This document shows, one piece after another, positions 43,199 to 52,025 of a DNA stretch of 64,000 bases. The notes under the pieces were generated by a model, which was given only the letters and a program-made list of their open reading frames with translations, was not told where the DNA came from and did not search any database. This DNA is from Bradyrhizobium sp. CCBAU 51627 (GTDB taxonomy: Bacteria > Pseudomonadota > Alphaproteobacteria > Rhizobiales > Xanthobacteraceae). The position numbers were made by a program, and so were the translations under genes. The DNA lies in NCBI RefSeq assembly GCF_028128765.1, contig NZ_LBJG01000027.1, forward strand, positions 248,001 to 312,000, given 5' to 3'. The number at the start of each line of letters is the position of its first letter. Position 1 is the stretch's first letter.

Positions 43199-44704
43199 AT
43201 GACTCGCATCGCCGTCGGCGGCTTCCTGCACGAGACCAACACCTTCGCTCCGACGAAGGCGACATTTGCGGACTTCCAGCATGGCGGCGGCTGGCCGGCG
43301 ATGACCGTGGGTGCCGACGTTCTGAAGGTGATGCGCCGCATCAATGTCGGTCTCGCTGGTTTCGCCGACGGCGCGGAAGCCAACGGCTGGGAACTCGTTC
43401 CGACCATCGCCTGCGGCGCAAGCCCGTCAGCACATGTCACCGAGGACGCCTTCGAGCGCATCGTGAAGGTGATGGTGGACGGCATCGCGGCCGCCGGCCC
43501 GATCGACGCCGTCTATCTCGATCTGCACGGCGCCATGGTGACGGAGCATCTCGACGACGGCGAGGGCGAGATTCTGGCGCGCGTGCGCCGCGTCATCGGC
43601 AGGGATGTTCCTCTGGTTGCAAGCCTCGACCTGCACGCCAACGTCACGCCCGCGATGATGGAACACGCGGACGCGCTGATTGCCTACCGCACTTATCCGC
43701 ATGTCGATATGGCCGAGACCGGACGCGCCTGCGCAAGGCATCTCGCCCTGCTGCTGAAGACGAAGCAGCGCTTCGCAAAATCATTCCGCCAATTGCCGTT
43801 CCTGATCGCGATCAGCTGGCAATGCACCAACGACTTCCCCACCAAGGGCATCTACGAAAAGCTCGCCGCGCTGGAGAGCGATGCGGTTCCGACGCTGTCT
43901 TTCGCGCCGGGCTTCCCCGCCGCCGATTTCCGCGACTGCGGACCGAGCGTGTTCGCCTATGGCAGGACGCAAGACGACGCCGATCGCGCCGCAGATGCGA
44001 TCGTCAAGCTGATCGAAAGCCACGAGGACGATTTCGACGGCAAGATCTGGACGCCTGATGACGGCGTGCGCCACGCCATGGAACTTGCGAAGAGCGCGAG
44101 CAAGCCGATCATCATCGCCGATACCCAGGACAATCCCGGCGCCGGGGGCGATTCCGACACCACGGGCATGCTGCGCGCACTGGTGCGCAACAGAGCGAGC
44201 GCCGCCACCGGCGCAATCTATGATCCGGCTTCAGCCAAGGCCGCGCATGCGGCCGGCGTCGGCGCCACCGTGACGCTGTCGCTCGGCGGCAAGTCAGGGA
44301 TCGCCGGCGACGAGCCCTACACCGAGACCTTCGTGGTCGAACAACTCTCCGACGGCCGTTTCATCGCGCCCGGTCCCTATTACGGCGGCCGCGAGATGGA
44401 GATGGGCCCCTCCGCGGCCTTGCGCATCGGCGACGTCCGCGTCGTCGTCTCCTCGCACAAGGCGCAGCTCGCCGACCAGGCGATGTACCGCTATGTCGGT
44501 ATCGAGCCGACCAGGGAGAAGATTCTGGTCAACAAGAGCTCGGTGCATTTCCGCGCCGATTTCGAGCCGATCGCGGAAAAGCTGATGATCTGCGCCGCAC
44601 CGGGCGCGATGCCCGCCGACACGGCGTCACTCCCCTGGACGCGCCTGCGGCCGGGCATTCGCATCAAGCCGAACGGTCCCATTTTCACGCCCCCTTCACG
44701 CTAA
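43199..44704 (+). CDS. M81-family metallopeptidase (MlrC-like)
   Basis: A 501-aa protein. The N-terminal GGFLHETNTFAP segment is the M81 hallmark, followed by YLDLHGAMV and SLDLHANVTPAMME, which carry metal-binding His and Asp residues. The C-terminal MlrC domain begins near DTQDNPGAGGDSDTTGMLRA. The family is named for MlrC, which cleaves linearised microcystin peptides; most members have unknown peptide or amide substrates. The ATG at 43199 (MTRIAVGGF) fits the family. It follows the transporter ATPase and precedes two more amide-bond hydrolases. Confidence 0.92.
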   Translation: MTRIAVGGFLHETNTFAPTKATFADFQHGGGWPAMTVGADVLKVMRRINVGLAGFADGAEANGWELVPTIACGASPSAHVTEDAFERIVKVMVDGIAAAGPIDAVYLDLHGAMVTEHLDDGEGEILARVRRVIGRDVPLVASLDLHANVTPAMMEHADALIAYRTYPHVDMAETGRACARHLALLLKTKQRFAKSFRQLPFLIAISWQCTNDFPTKGIYEKLAALESDAVPTLSFAPGFPAADFRDCGPSVFAYGRTQDDADRAADAIVKLIESHEDDFDGKIWTPDDGVRHAMELAKSASKPIIIADTQDNPGAGGDSDTTGMLRALVRNRASAATGAIYDPASAKAAHAAGVGATVTLSLGGKSGIAGDEPYTETFVVEQLSDGRFIAPGPYYGGREMEMGPSAALRIGDVRVVVSSHKAQLADQAMYRYVGIEPTREKILVNKSSVHFRADFEPIAEKLMICAAPGAMPADTASLPWTRLRPGIRIKPNGPIFTPPSR

Positions 44705-44717
44705 CCGGACAGGACAA

Positions 44718-45881
44718 ATGCCCACAATCGACCGCATCGACGGCTACGCCGACGAACTCACTGCTATCAGGCGCGACCTCCACGCCCATCCCGAAATCGG
44801 CTTCGAGGAAGTGCGCACCTCCGGCATCGTCGCTGACAAGCTGACCAGCTGGGGCATCGAGGTGCATCGCGGTCTCGGCGGCACCGGCGTGATCGGCGTC
44901 ATCAGGGGCAAGGGCTCCGGCAACAAGCGCATTGGCCTTCGCGCCGACATGGACGCGCTGCCGATGGAAGAGAACACCAATCTGAAATGGAGCTCGAAGA
45001 TTCCCGGCCGCTTCCACGGCTGCGGGCATGACGGTCACACCACCATGCTGCTCGGCACCGCGCGTTACCTCGCCGAGACCCGGAATTTCGACGGCACCGT
45101 GCACCTGATCTTCCAGCCGGCCGAGGAAGGCCTCGGCGGCGCCCGCGCCATGATCAAGGACGGCCTGTTCGAGAAGTTCCCGTGCGACGAGCTCTACGGC
45201 CTGCACAACGCGCCCGACCTCAACCATGGCGAGATCGCGATCCTGCCGGGCCCGGCGATGGCCAGCGCCGACTTCTTCGACCTCCGCATCACCGGCTATG
45301 GCGCACATGGCGCGATGCCCGAGCGCTCCAAGGACGCGGTCGTGATCGCGACCACGCTGGCGCAGGCGATCCAGACCGTGGTCAGCCGCAACGTCGAGCC
45401 GCTGCAGGCCGCGGTAGTGTCGATCACCCAGATCCATGCGGGCTCCGCCTACAATGTCATTCCCGGCGACGCGCATCTTTGCGGCACCATCCGCACCTTC
45501 TCGAAAGAAGTCCGCACGCTGGTCAGCGAGCGCATCCGCACCATCTGCGCCGGCATCGCCAGCGCCTATGAGTGCGCGATCGATGTCGACATCCGCGATA
45601 CCTTCAACGTGCTGGTCAACCAGGTCGAGCAGTCCAAGGTGGTCGAGGAGGTCGCGCGCACAATCGTCGACCCCGCCAAGGTGATCACCCGCACCCAGCC
45701 GAAGATGGGCAGCGAGGATTTTGCCGACATGCTGGAGACCATTCCCGGCGCCTATTTCTGGGTCGGCCATGACGGCTCGGTGCCGGTGCACAATCCCGGG
45801 TTCGTGCTCGACGACAAGATCCTGCCGATCGGCGCCAGCATGTTCGCCCGGATCATCGAAACGCGCATGCCGGTGGGCTAG
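44718..45881 (+). CDS. M20D-family amidohydrolase (hippurate-hydrolase-like)
   Basis: A 387-aa metal hydrolase. Metal-ligand motifs: RRDLHAHPEIGFEE, RADMDALPM, GCGHDGHTTMLLG, FQPAEEGLGGARAMI and MGSEDFADML. This is the HipO/N-acyl-amino-acid amidohydrolase group, which releases amino acids from N-acyl conjugates. It sits 13 bases after the M81 gene and 2 bases before the amidase, in one operon. Confidence 0.94.
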   Translation: MPTIDRIDGYADELTAIRRDLHAHPEIGFEEVRTSGIVADKLTSWGIEVHRGLGGTGVIGVIRGKGSGNKRIGLRADMDALPMEENTNLKWSSKIPGRFHGCGHDGHTTMLLGTARYLAETRNFDGTVHLIFQPAEEGLGGARAMIKDGLFEKFPCDELYGLHNAPDLNHGEIAILPGPAMASADFFDLRITGYGAHGAMPERSKDAVVIATTLAQAIQTVVSRNVEPLQAAVVSITQIHAGSAYNVIPGDAHLCGTIRTFSKEVRTLVSERIRTICAGIASAYECAIDVDIRDTFNVLVNQVEQSKVVEEVARTIVDPAKVITRTQPKMGSEDFADMLETIPGAYFWVGHDGSVPVHNPGFVLDDKILPIGASMFARIIETRMPVG

Positions 45882-45883
45882 CG

Positions 45884-47302
45884 ATGAAGAAGAGCGTCAA
45901 GGAGGCGGTCACCTCGCTGCACGATCTGTCCGCGGTCGATCTGATCGCGGGCTATCGCGCAAAACAGTTCTCGCCGAGCGAGGTGCTGGAGGATTTGCTC
46001 GCGCATGTCGCGGCGTGGGAACCGCATCTGAAGGCGCTCTATGCGTTCGACCCCGATGGCGCACGCGAAGCCGCCGAGGCTTCGACGGCGCGCTGGTCCG
46101 GCGGCGAACCGTCCGGCGCGCTCGACGGCGTTCCTGTCACGGTGAAGGACAATATCGCGACCAAGGGCGTGCCGGCGCCGCTGGGCGCCGCCAGCGTCAA
46201 GCTGGTGCCGGCCGAGAAGGATGCCCCGCCCGCCGCGCGGCTGCGCGAGGCAGGCGCCATCATCTTCACCAAGACCACCATGCCCGATTACGGCATGCTG
46301 TCCTCGGGCCTCTCCTCGTTCCACGCGCTGGCGCGCAATCCCTGGGACCTCACCAAGAACCCCGGCGGCTCCAGCGCCGGTGCGGGCGCCGCAGCCGCAG
46401 CCGGCTATGGCCCGCTGCATCTCGGCACCGATATCGGCGGCTCGGTGCGCCTGCCTGCCGGCTGGTGCGGCCTCGTCGGCCTGAAGCCGAGCTTTGGCCG
46501 CGTGCCGATCGACCCCACCTATGTCGGCCGCGTTGCAGGCCCCATGACCCGCACGGTCGATGATTGCGCGCTCATGATGAGCGTGATCGCAAGGCCCGAC
46601 CGGCGCGACGGCATGAGCCTGCCCACCGAGCCGCTGAACTGGAAAGGGCTTGAGAAGTCCCCGCGCAAACTGCGCATTGGCCTGATGCTCGATCCCGGCT
46701 GCGGCTTGGCGCTGGAGAAGCCGGTGCGCGAGGTGGCGGTGAAGGCAGCGAGGGCATTTGAATCCGCGGGCAGCGTCGTCACCGAGGTCGACGGCATCCT
46801 CACGCGCGAGATGCTCGACGGCCTCGACAATTTCTGGCGCGCGCGGATGTGGGACGACCTGTCGAAGCTGACGCCGGCCCAACAGGCCAAGGTGCTGCCT
46901 TACATCTTCAAGTGGGGCGCATCAGGCGCAAAGCTCTCCGGCCTCGACGTCATCCGCGGCTTCAACCAGACCATGGCGATCCGCGCGGCCGCAGCAAAGC
47001 TGTTCTGCGAGCTCGATTACGTGATCTCGCCGACCGCGCCGAACGTGAATTATCCGGTGGACTGGGCCTCGCCGACCAACGATCCCATGAAGCCGTTCGA
47101 GCACATCGCCTATACCGTGCCGTGGAATATGTCGGAGAATCCTGCCGTCTCCATCAATGGCGGCTATGATGCGAAGGGTTTTCCCGTCGGCGTGCAGATC
47201 GTCGGCCGCCGCTTCGACGATATCGGCGTGCTCGGCATGGCCAAGGCGTTCGAAGGTCTGCGCGGCGCGCAGCGGCCCTGGCCAAAGCCGCCGGCGAAGT
47301 AA
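45884..47302 (+). CDS. amidase (amidase-signature family)
   Basis: A 472-aa Ser-Ser-Lys hydrolase. The catalytic Lys is in VTVKDNIATKG, the cis-Ser in NPGGSSAGAGAAAAAGYG and the nucleophile Ser in GTDIGGSVRLPAGWCG. These enzymes hydrolyse carboxamides to acid and ammonia; substrate preference is not readable. Its ATG follows the M20D stop by two bases. Confidence 0.94.
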   Translation: MKKSVKEAVTSLHDLSAVDLIAGYRAKQFSPSEVLEDLLAHVAAWEPHLKALYAFDPDGAREAAEASTARWSGGEPSGALDGVPVTVKDNIATKGVPAPLGAASVKLVPAEKDAPPAARLREAGAIIFTKTTMPDYGMLSSGLSSFHALARNPWDLTKNPGGSSAGAGAAAAAGYGPLHLGTDIGGSVRLPAGWCGLVGLKPSFGRVPIDPTYVGRVAGPMTRTVDDCALMMSVIARPDRRDGMSLPTEPLNWKGLEKSPRKLRIGLMLDPGCGLALEKPVREVAVKAARAFESAGSVVTEVDGILTREMLDGLDNFWRARMWDDLSKLTPAQQAKVLPYIFKWGASGAKLSGLDVIRGFNQTMAIRAAAAKLFCELDYVISPTAPNVNYPVDWASPTNDPMKPFEHIAYTVPWNMSENPAVSINGGYDAKGFPVGVQIVGRRFDDIGVLGMAKAFEGLRGAQRPWPKPPAK

Positions 47303-47329
47303 CCGCCGATCTAGCGTCTCAGCACAATC

Positions 47330-47403
47330 GTCATGCGCGGGCTCGCCCCCGCGCATCCATCATCTTCAAAAAGATGGATTGCCGGGTCAAGCCCGGCAAT
47401 GAC
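47330..47403. repeat. GTCATGCGCGGG...CGGCAATGAC repeat
   Basis: An imperfect palindrome between the amidase and enoyl-CoA hydratase genes; GATGGATTGCCGGGTC and CCCGGCAATGAC on the right face the GTCATGCGCGGGCTCGC left arm. Same family as 56668-56755. Confidence 0.7.
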
Positions 47404-47441
47404 AGAATTGATTCAAGAATGACCAGGGAAGGAAACCACTC

Positions 47442-48332
47442 ATGGCGTATGAGACGATCAAATACGAGGTCGCCGAGCAGATCCTCACCATCACGCTGAA
47501 CCGGCCCGACAAGCTCAACGCCTTCAACGCACAGATGCAAGGCGAGCTGATCGACGCGTTCGACGCCGCCGACAAGGACGACAACGTCCGTGCCATCATC
47601 GTCACCGGCGCCGGCCGTGGTTTTTGTGCAGGCGCGGATCTGTCGTCGGGCGCCGATACGTTTGACCGCGACGCGCGGCGCGGACCGGTGAAGCGCTTTG
47701 CCGACGGCAAGGTCGATTACAGCGACCCTCAGGTGCGCGACGGCGGCGGTCAGGTCACCTTGCGGATCTTCAAGTGCCTCAAGCCCGTCATCGCCGCGGT
47801 GAACGGCCCTGCCGTCGGCATCGGCGTCACCATGCAGCTCGCGATGGACGTCCGCCTTGCATCCGAGGCTGCGCGCTTCGGCTTCGTGTTCTCCCAGCGC
47901 GGCATCGTGCCGGAGGCGGCCTCGAGCTGGTTCCTGCCACGCATCGTCGGCATCTCGCAGGCGCTGGAATGGTGCTATTCGGGCCGCGTCTTCCCAGCGC
48001 AGGAAGCGCTCGCCGGCCGCCTCGTCAGCAAGGTCGTCGCCCCGGATGATCTCTTGCCCACCGCCCGTGCGCTGGCGAAGGAATTCGCCGCCAAAACCGC
48101 ACCGGTGTCGATCGCGCTGATCCGTCAGATGATGTGGCGCATGATGGGCGCCGACGACCCCATGGAAGCGCACAAGGTCGACAGCCGCGGCATCTACGCC
48201 CGCGGCCGCTCGGACGACGTGAAGGAAGGCGTGGTGTCGTTCCTGGAAAAACGCCCGGCGCAGTTCAAGAACAAGGTGTCCAGCGACATGCCGGACTATT
48301 TCCCGTGGTGGACGGAGCGGGAGTACAAGTGA
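47442..48332 (+). CDS. enoyl-CoA hydratase/isomerase (crotonase) family protein
   Basis: A 296-aa crotonase. The N-terminal substrate-binding part LTITLNRPDKLNAFN, the first oxyanion segment GAGRGFCAGADLSSG and the second (AVNGPAVGIGVTMQLAMDVRLAS) are clear; a Glu in the RGIVPEAASSWFLPR segment is the likely catalytic acid. It would hydrate or isomerise an acyl-CoA, perhaps of an acyl part released by the hydrolases upstream. It has GGAAGG ahead of the ATG but is separated from the amidase by 139 bases with a repeat. Confidence 0.92.
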   Translation: MAYETIKYEVAEQILTITLNRPDKLNAFNAQMQGELIDAFDAADKDDNVRAIIVTGAGRGFCAGADLSSGADTFDRDARRGPVKRFADGKVDYSDPQVRDGGGQVTLRIFKCLKPVIAAVNGPAVGIGVTMQLAMDVRLASEAARFGFVFSQRGIVPEAASSWFLPRIVGISQALEWCYSGRVFPAQEALAGRLVSKVVAPDDLLPTARALAKEFAAKTAPVSIALIRQMMWRMMGADDPMEAHKVDSRGIYARGRSDDVKEGVVSFLEKRPAQFKNKVSSDMPDYFPWWTEREYK

Positions 48333-48342
48333 CGCTCTCGCA

Positions 48343-48429
48343 GGGTGGGCAAAGCGGAGCGTGCCCACCAATTGTCTCCATCACGAACCGATGGTGGGCA
48401 CGGCGCAAGAGCGCCTTTGCCCACCCTAC
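48343..48429. repeat. GGGTGGGCAAAG...CTTTGCCCACCC repeat, copy 1
   Basis: Long palindrome with outer arms GGGTGGGCAAAGC / GCCTTTGCCCACCC and inner GTGCCCACC / GGTGGGCAC, lying between convergent genes. A second copy is at 62775-62867. Confidence 0.85.
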
Positions 48430-48437
48430 GGCAACCC

Positions 48438-49415
48438 TCACTCCATCACCAGCGCCACGCGCCCGATCGCCTTTCGCTCGATCAACAGCCGCATCGCCGT
48501 GGCACAGTCCTGAAGTGGCAGGCGATGGGAGACGTTCGGGCGCAGCTTGCCCTCCTCCGCCCATCCGAGCAGCGCCTTCAGCCTGATCTCACCGAGCGCC
48601 GGATTCCTGCGCACGGCTTCGCCTGCACGGACGCCGAGCACGCTGGCCCCCTTGATCAGCAGCAGATTGGTCTTGGCCAAACCGATGCCGCCGGTGAAGC
48701 CGATCACCAGCAGCCGTGCGCCCCAGGCGATGCAACGCATCGAGTCTTCGAACACCTCGCCGCCGACGGGATCGAACACGACGTCGGCGCCGCGGCCTTC
48801 GGTGATGCGCTTGACGGCGTCGCGAAACGGCTCGCGATCGTAACGGACGAGGTGGTCCGCGCCGCGCGATTTCGCGATCGCAAGCTTCTCGTCGCTGGAC
48901 GCGGTCGCGATCACGGTGGCGCCCAGCATCTTGCCGATCTCGACGGCGGCAAGGCCGACACCGCCGCCGGCGCCGTGCACCAGCAGCACCTCGCCCGGCT
49001 CGATCCGGCCGCGGTCGATCAGCGCGTGATAGGCGGTGCCGTGGCCGGCGAGATAGGTCGCAGCTTCCGCATAATCGAAGGTCGAGGGCTTCGGAGTGAG
49101 CTGAGACGGCGTTACCACCGCCTCATCGGTGAAAGCACCATGGCGCATCTTGACGATGACCTTGTCGCCGACGGCAACGCCCCTCGCCTCCGCGCCGACC
49201 TCGGTGACGTCGCCAGCGGCTTCCATGCCGGGCGTGAACGGCAGCTCCGGCTTGAGCTGATATTCGCCGGCTGCCATCAGCACGTCGGGGAAATTCAGAC
49301 CGGCAGCGCGGATCGCGACGCGAACCTCGCCCGGCTCGAGCGGGCGCGATGGAAATTCTTCCAGCCGCAGCGTTTCAGGCGCACCGAGCGCGCGGCAGAC
49401 GACGGCCCGAACCAT
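48438..49415 (-). CDS. NADPH:quinone oxidoreductase family protein (MDR, zinc-free)
   Basis: A 325-aa MDR-superfamily protein with the GroES-like fold at the N-terminus (AAGLNFPDVLMAAGEYQ, GMEAAGDVTEVG) and the NADPH-binding motif VHGAGGGVGLAAVEIGKM. Zinc ligands are missing, as in quinone reductase and crotonyl-CoA reductase-like members. It would reduce quinones or enones with NADPH. Its ATG overlaps the stop of the upstream isomerase gene by one base. Confidence 0.93.
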   Translation of the reverse strand: MVRAVVCRALGAPETLRLEEFPSRPLEPGEVRVAIRAAGLNFPDVLMAAGEYQLKPELPFTPGMEAAGDVTEVGAEARGVAVGDKVIVKMRHGAFTDEAVVTPSQLTPKPSTFDYAEAATYLAGHGTAYHALIDRGRIEPGEVLLVHGAGGGVGLAAVEIGKMLGATVIATASSDEKLAIAKSRGADHLVRYDREPFRDAVKRITEGRGADVVFDPVGGEVFEDSMRCIAWGARLLVIGFTGGIGLAKTNLLLIKGASVLGVRAGEAVRRNPALGEIRLKALLGWAEEGKLRPNVSHRLPLQDCATAMRLLIERKAIGRVALVME

Positions 49416-50023
49416 CAGGCCGCGCTCGCCTTGCTGCGCAGCAGCGCTTCGCGGATCAGTGGCAGGCGATCATTGCCGAAGTACATGTCGGTCTTGCCTA
49501 GGAAAATGGTCGGCGAACCGAAGCCGCCGCGCGCGACGACTTCTTCCGTGTTGGCCTTGAGCTGGTCCTTGATTGCCTGCTCCGAGATGCCGGCGAAGAA
49601 TTTTTGCTCATCGATGCCGAGCTTCTTGCAGATATCCGCCAGCACCGCATCCTGCGAAATGTCCTTGTCATCGCCCCAATAGGCCTCGAACACCGATGTC
49701 GCGAACGGCACCATGTCTTTGCCGAGCCAGATGCAGCCGCGCATCGCCTTGACGCTATTCACCGGGAACACCGTCGGCGGCATCTTGATCGCAAGGCCCG
49801 CCGAGCGCGCCCAGTCCTGAAGATCCTTCTTCATGTAGCGCGCCTTCAACGGCACCGGCTTCTCTCGCTGCGCGTAGACGCTGGGATTGACCGTGTTGAA
49901 GATGCCGCCGACCAGAATCGGCCGCCAGGTGATCTCCGCCCCCAACTCCTTCGCCAGCGGCTGAATGTTGTGGAAGGCGAGATAGGTCCAGGGGCTGGAG
50001 CAGTCGAAGAAGAATTCGATCAT
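49415..50023 (-). CDS. 2-hydroxychromene-2-carboxylate isomerase family protein (DsbA fold)
   Basis: A 202-aa DsbA-like/GST-kappa fold protein starting MIEFFFDCSSPWTYLA, with the conserved SP-Y-LA motif, RPILVGGIF and a late GGFGSPTIFLGKTDMYFG. Family members isomerise 2-hydroxychromene-2-carboxylate in naphthalene breakdown using glutathione. GAGGA seven bases upstream sets the ATG at 50023. The open frame running further up to 50146 is a repeat read in frame and should not be annotated. Confidence 0.9.
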   Translation of the reverse strand: MIEFFFDCSSPWTYLAFHNIQPLAKELGAEITWRPILVGGIFNTVNPSVYAQREKPVPLKARYMKKDLQDWARSAGLAIKMPPTVFPVNSVKAMRGCIWLGKDMVPFATSVFEAYWGDDKDISQDAVLADICKKLGIDEQKFFAGISEQAIKDQLKANTEEVVARGGFGSPTIFLGKTDMYFGNDRLPLIREALLRSKASAA

Positions 50024-50066
50024 GGCTTTTTCCTCGTGTCTCATTTTTGTCTCGCTCCTTTCCCCC

Positions 50067-50150
50067 GTCATCGCGAGGAGCGAAGCGACGAAGCAATCCA
50101 GTGTCTTTCCGCAGAACCAGTCTGGATTGCTTCGCTTCGCTCGCAATGAC
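50067..50150. repeat. GTCATTGCGAG-type repeat, copy 3
   Basis: GTCATCGCGAGGAGCGAAGC ... TGCTTCGCTTCGCTCGCAATGAC, a palindromic copy between the isomerase gene and the GST gene. It is read in frame by the false N-terminal extension of the isomerase. Confidence 0.85.
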
Positions 50151-50167
50151 GCGGAGGAAGCGGAGGC

Positions 50168-50869
50168 CTACTTCCTTCCCAGAACTTCCTTAGCCCTCTG
50201 GCCGAACATGATCTTGCGTGATTCCTCGTCGAATGGCTCTTTCACGAATTTGCCGATCGCAAGTCCGGCCTGCACCTGCGGCCGCGCACGCACCTCGGCG
50301 TACCAGCGCTTCACGTTCGGATAGTCGTCGAGCGTAAAGCCTTGCGCCTTGTGGGTCATGGTCCAGGGGAAGCAGGCGATGTCGGCGATGGAATAATCAC
50401 CGGCGACATAGGCGCCGGTCTTGGCGAGCTGGCGATCGAGCACGCCATAGAGCCGCGCCGCCTCGTCGCGGTAGCGCTCGATCGCATAAGGAAGCTTTTC
50501 GGCCGCATAGAGCGCAAAATGGCCGTGCTGGCCGAGCATCGGCCCTAGCCCCGCCATCTGCCACATCACCCACTGGATCGTGGTGGAGCGCCCGCGCAGA
50601 TCGCTCGGGAGGAAGCGGCCAGTCTTCTCCGCCAGATAGATTAGGATCGCGCCGGTCTCGAACACCGAGAAGGGTGCGCCGCCGTCGGCCGGCTCGTGAT
50701 CGACGATCGCGGGGATGCGGTTGTTGGGCGAGATCGCCAAAAACTCAGGGGTGAACTGCTCACCGGCACGGATGTTGACGGGCTTCACGGTGTAGGGAAG
50801 CCCCAGTTCCTCCAGCATGATCGAGATTTTCCAGCCGTTCGGCGTCGGCGCGTAATGGAGATCGATCAT
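50168..50869 (-). CDS. glutathione S-transferase family protein (YfcG/Nu-like)
   Basis: A 233-aa GST. The N-terminal thioredoxin domain starts IDLHYAPTPNGWKISIML, with an Asn-Gly active-site region as in YghU/YfcG disulfide-bond oxidoreductases, and carries NNRIPAIVD and ETGAILIYLA, the glutathione-binding segments. A C-terminal all-helical domain follows (SIADIACFPW). The start ATG is at 50869; the open frame further up to 51631 overlaps the divergent metE-like gene and is not credible. Confidence 0.92.
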   Translation of the reverse strand: MIDLHYAPTPNGWKISIMLEELGLPYTVKPVNIRAGEQFTPEFLAISPNNRIPAIVDHEPADGGAPFSVFETGAILIYLAEKTGRFLPSDLRGRSTTIQWVMWQMAGLGPMLGQHGHFALYAAEKLPYAIERYRDEAARLYGVLDRQLAKTGAYVAGDYSIADIACFPWTMTHKAQGFTLDDYPNVKRWYAEVRARPQVQAGLAIGKFVKEPFDEESRKIMFGQRAKEVLGRK

Positions 50870-51001
50870 GAGCCTTCCTTGGGCCTTCCTTTGGCCTTCC
50901 CTATCATCGCCGCTGGAAGAGAGGGCGACTTTTGTTGTTCTGTACCTCGACGTTAAGACATGGCAGACAGAGGCGCAATCATAACCCGCCGGGAGGGACC
51001 C

Positions 51002-52024
51002 ATGCTGTTTCCAACGACGATCGCCGGATCCTTGCCCAAGCCGGAATGGCTCGCCGAGCCCAACATGCTCTGGGCGCCCTGGAAGTCGCAGGGCGACGAG
51101 CTTCTCCGCGCCAAGCGCGACGCGACCCTGATCTGGCTGAAGATCCAGGAAGACGCCGGCATCGACATCGTCACCGAGGGCGAGCAGGCCCGCCAGCATT
51201 TCGTCCACGGCTTCCTGGAGAAGATCGAGGGGATCGATTTCGCCCACAAGGTCGAGATGGGCATCCGCAAGGATCGCTACAAGGCGATGGTGCCGCAGGT
51301 GGTCGCACCGCTCCGGCTCAAGGATCGCGTCCATGCCTTCGAGGCGCGCATCGCTCGCACGCACACGAAAAATAAACTGAAATTCACTCTGCCCGGCCCG
51401 ATGACCATCATCGACACCATCGCGGACCGCTACTATGGCGATCGCGTCAAGATGGCTTTCGCCTTCGCCGAGCTCTTGAACGAGGAAGCCAAGGCATTGC
51501 AGGCCGACGGCGTCGATCTCGTGCAGTTCGACGAGCCCGCCTTCAACGTCTACATGGACGAAGTCAACGACTGGGGCATCAGGGCGCTGGAGCGCGCCGC
51601 GCAGGGGCTCACCTGCGCCACCGCCGTGCACATCTGCTACGGCTACGGCATCAAGGCCAACACCGACTGGAAGGAGACGTTAGGCAGCCAGTGGCGGCAG
51701 TACGAGCAGATCTTCCCGGCGATCGACGCCAGCCCGATCCAGCAGGTCGCGATCGAGTGCCGTAATTCGAAAGTGCCGCTCGATCTGCTCGCGCTCCTGA
51801 AGAACAAGATCGTCCAGGCGGGCGTCATCGACGTCGCAAGCGACACGGTCGAGACCGCGGACGACGTCGTCAAGGTGATCGAGGCGGTGTCGAAATTCGT
51901 ACCGAAGAGCAACATCATCGCCACCACCAATTGCGGCATGGCGCCGATGCGGCGCGAGATCGCCGAAGCCAAGCTGATGGCGCTCGGCGCCGGCGCAGCG
52001 CTGGCGCGCGAGAAGCTGGGGTAA
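51002..52024 (+). CDS. MetE core-type cobalamin-independent methionine synthase family protein
   Basis: A 340-aa protein resembling only the C-terminal catalytic half of MetE. Zinc-ligand motifs are visible: VHICYGYG (His-x-Cys), VAIECRNS (Glu) and IIATTNCGMAPM (Cys), with DLVQFDEPAFN. The N-terminal half of classical MetE, which binds the folate donor, is absent. It may transfer methyl groups to homocysteine or act as a methyltransferase on another thiol. GGGAGGG five bases upstream fixes the ATG at 51002. Confidence 0.88.
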   Translation: MLFPTTIAGSLPKPEWLAEPNMLWAPWKSQGDELLRAKRDATLIWLKIQEDAGIDIVTEGEQARQHFVHGFLEKIEGIDFAHKVEMGIRKDRYKAMVPQVVAPLRLKDRVHAFEARIARTHTKNKLKFTLPGPMTIIDTIADRYYGDRVKMAFAFAELLNEEAKALQADGVDLVQFDEPAFNVYMDEVNDWGIRALERAAQGLTCATAVHICYGYGIKANTDWKETLGSQWRQYEQIFPAIDASPIQQVAIECRNSKVPLDLLALLKNKIVQAGVIDVASDTVETADDVVKVIEAVSKFVPKSNIIATTNCGMAPMRREIAEAKLMALGAGAALAREKLG

Positions 52025-52025
52025 T

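Noticed and set aside
48345..49682. 445-codon plus-strand open frame over the quinone reductase and isomerase genes
   Set aside because: It crosses two real genes and a repeat and has no recognisable domain.
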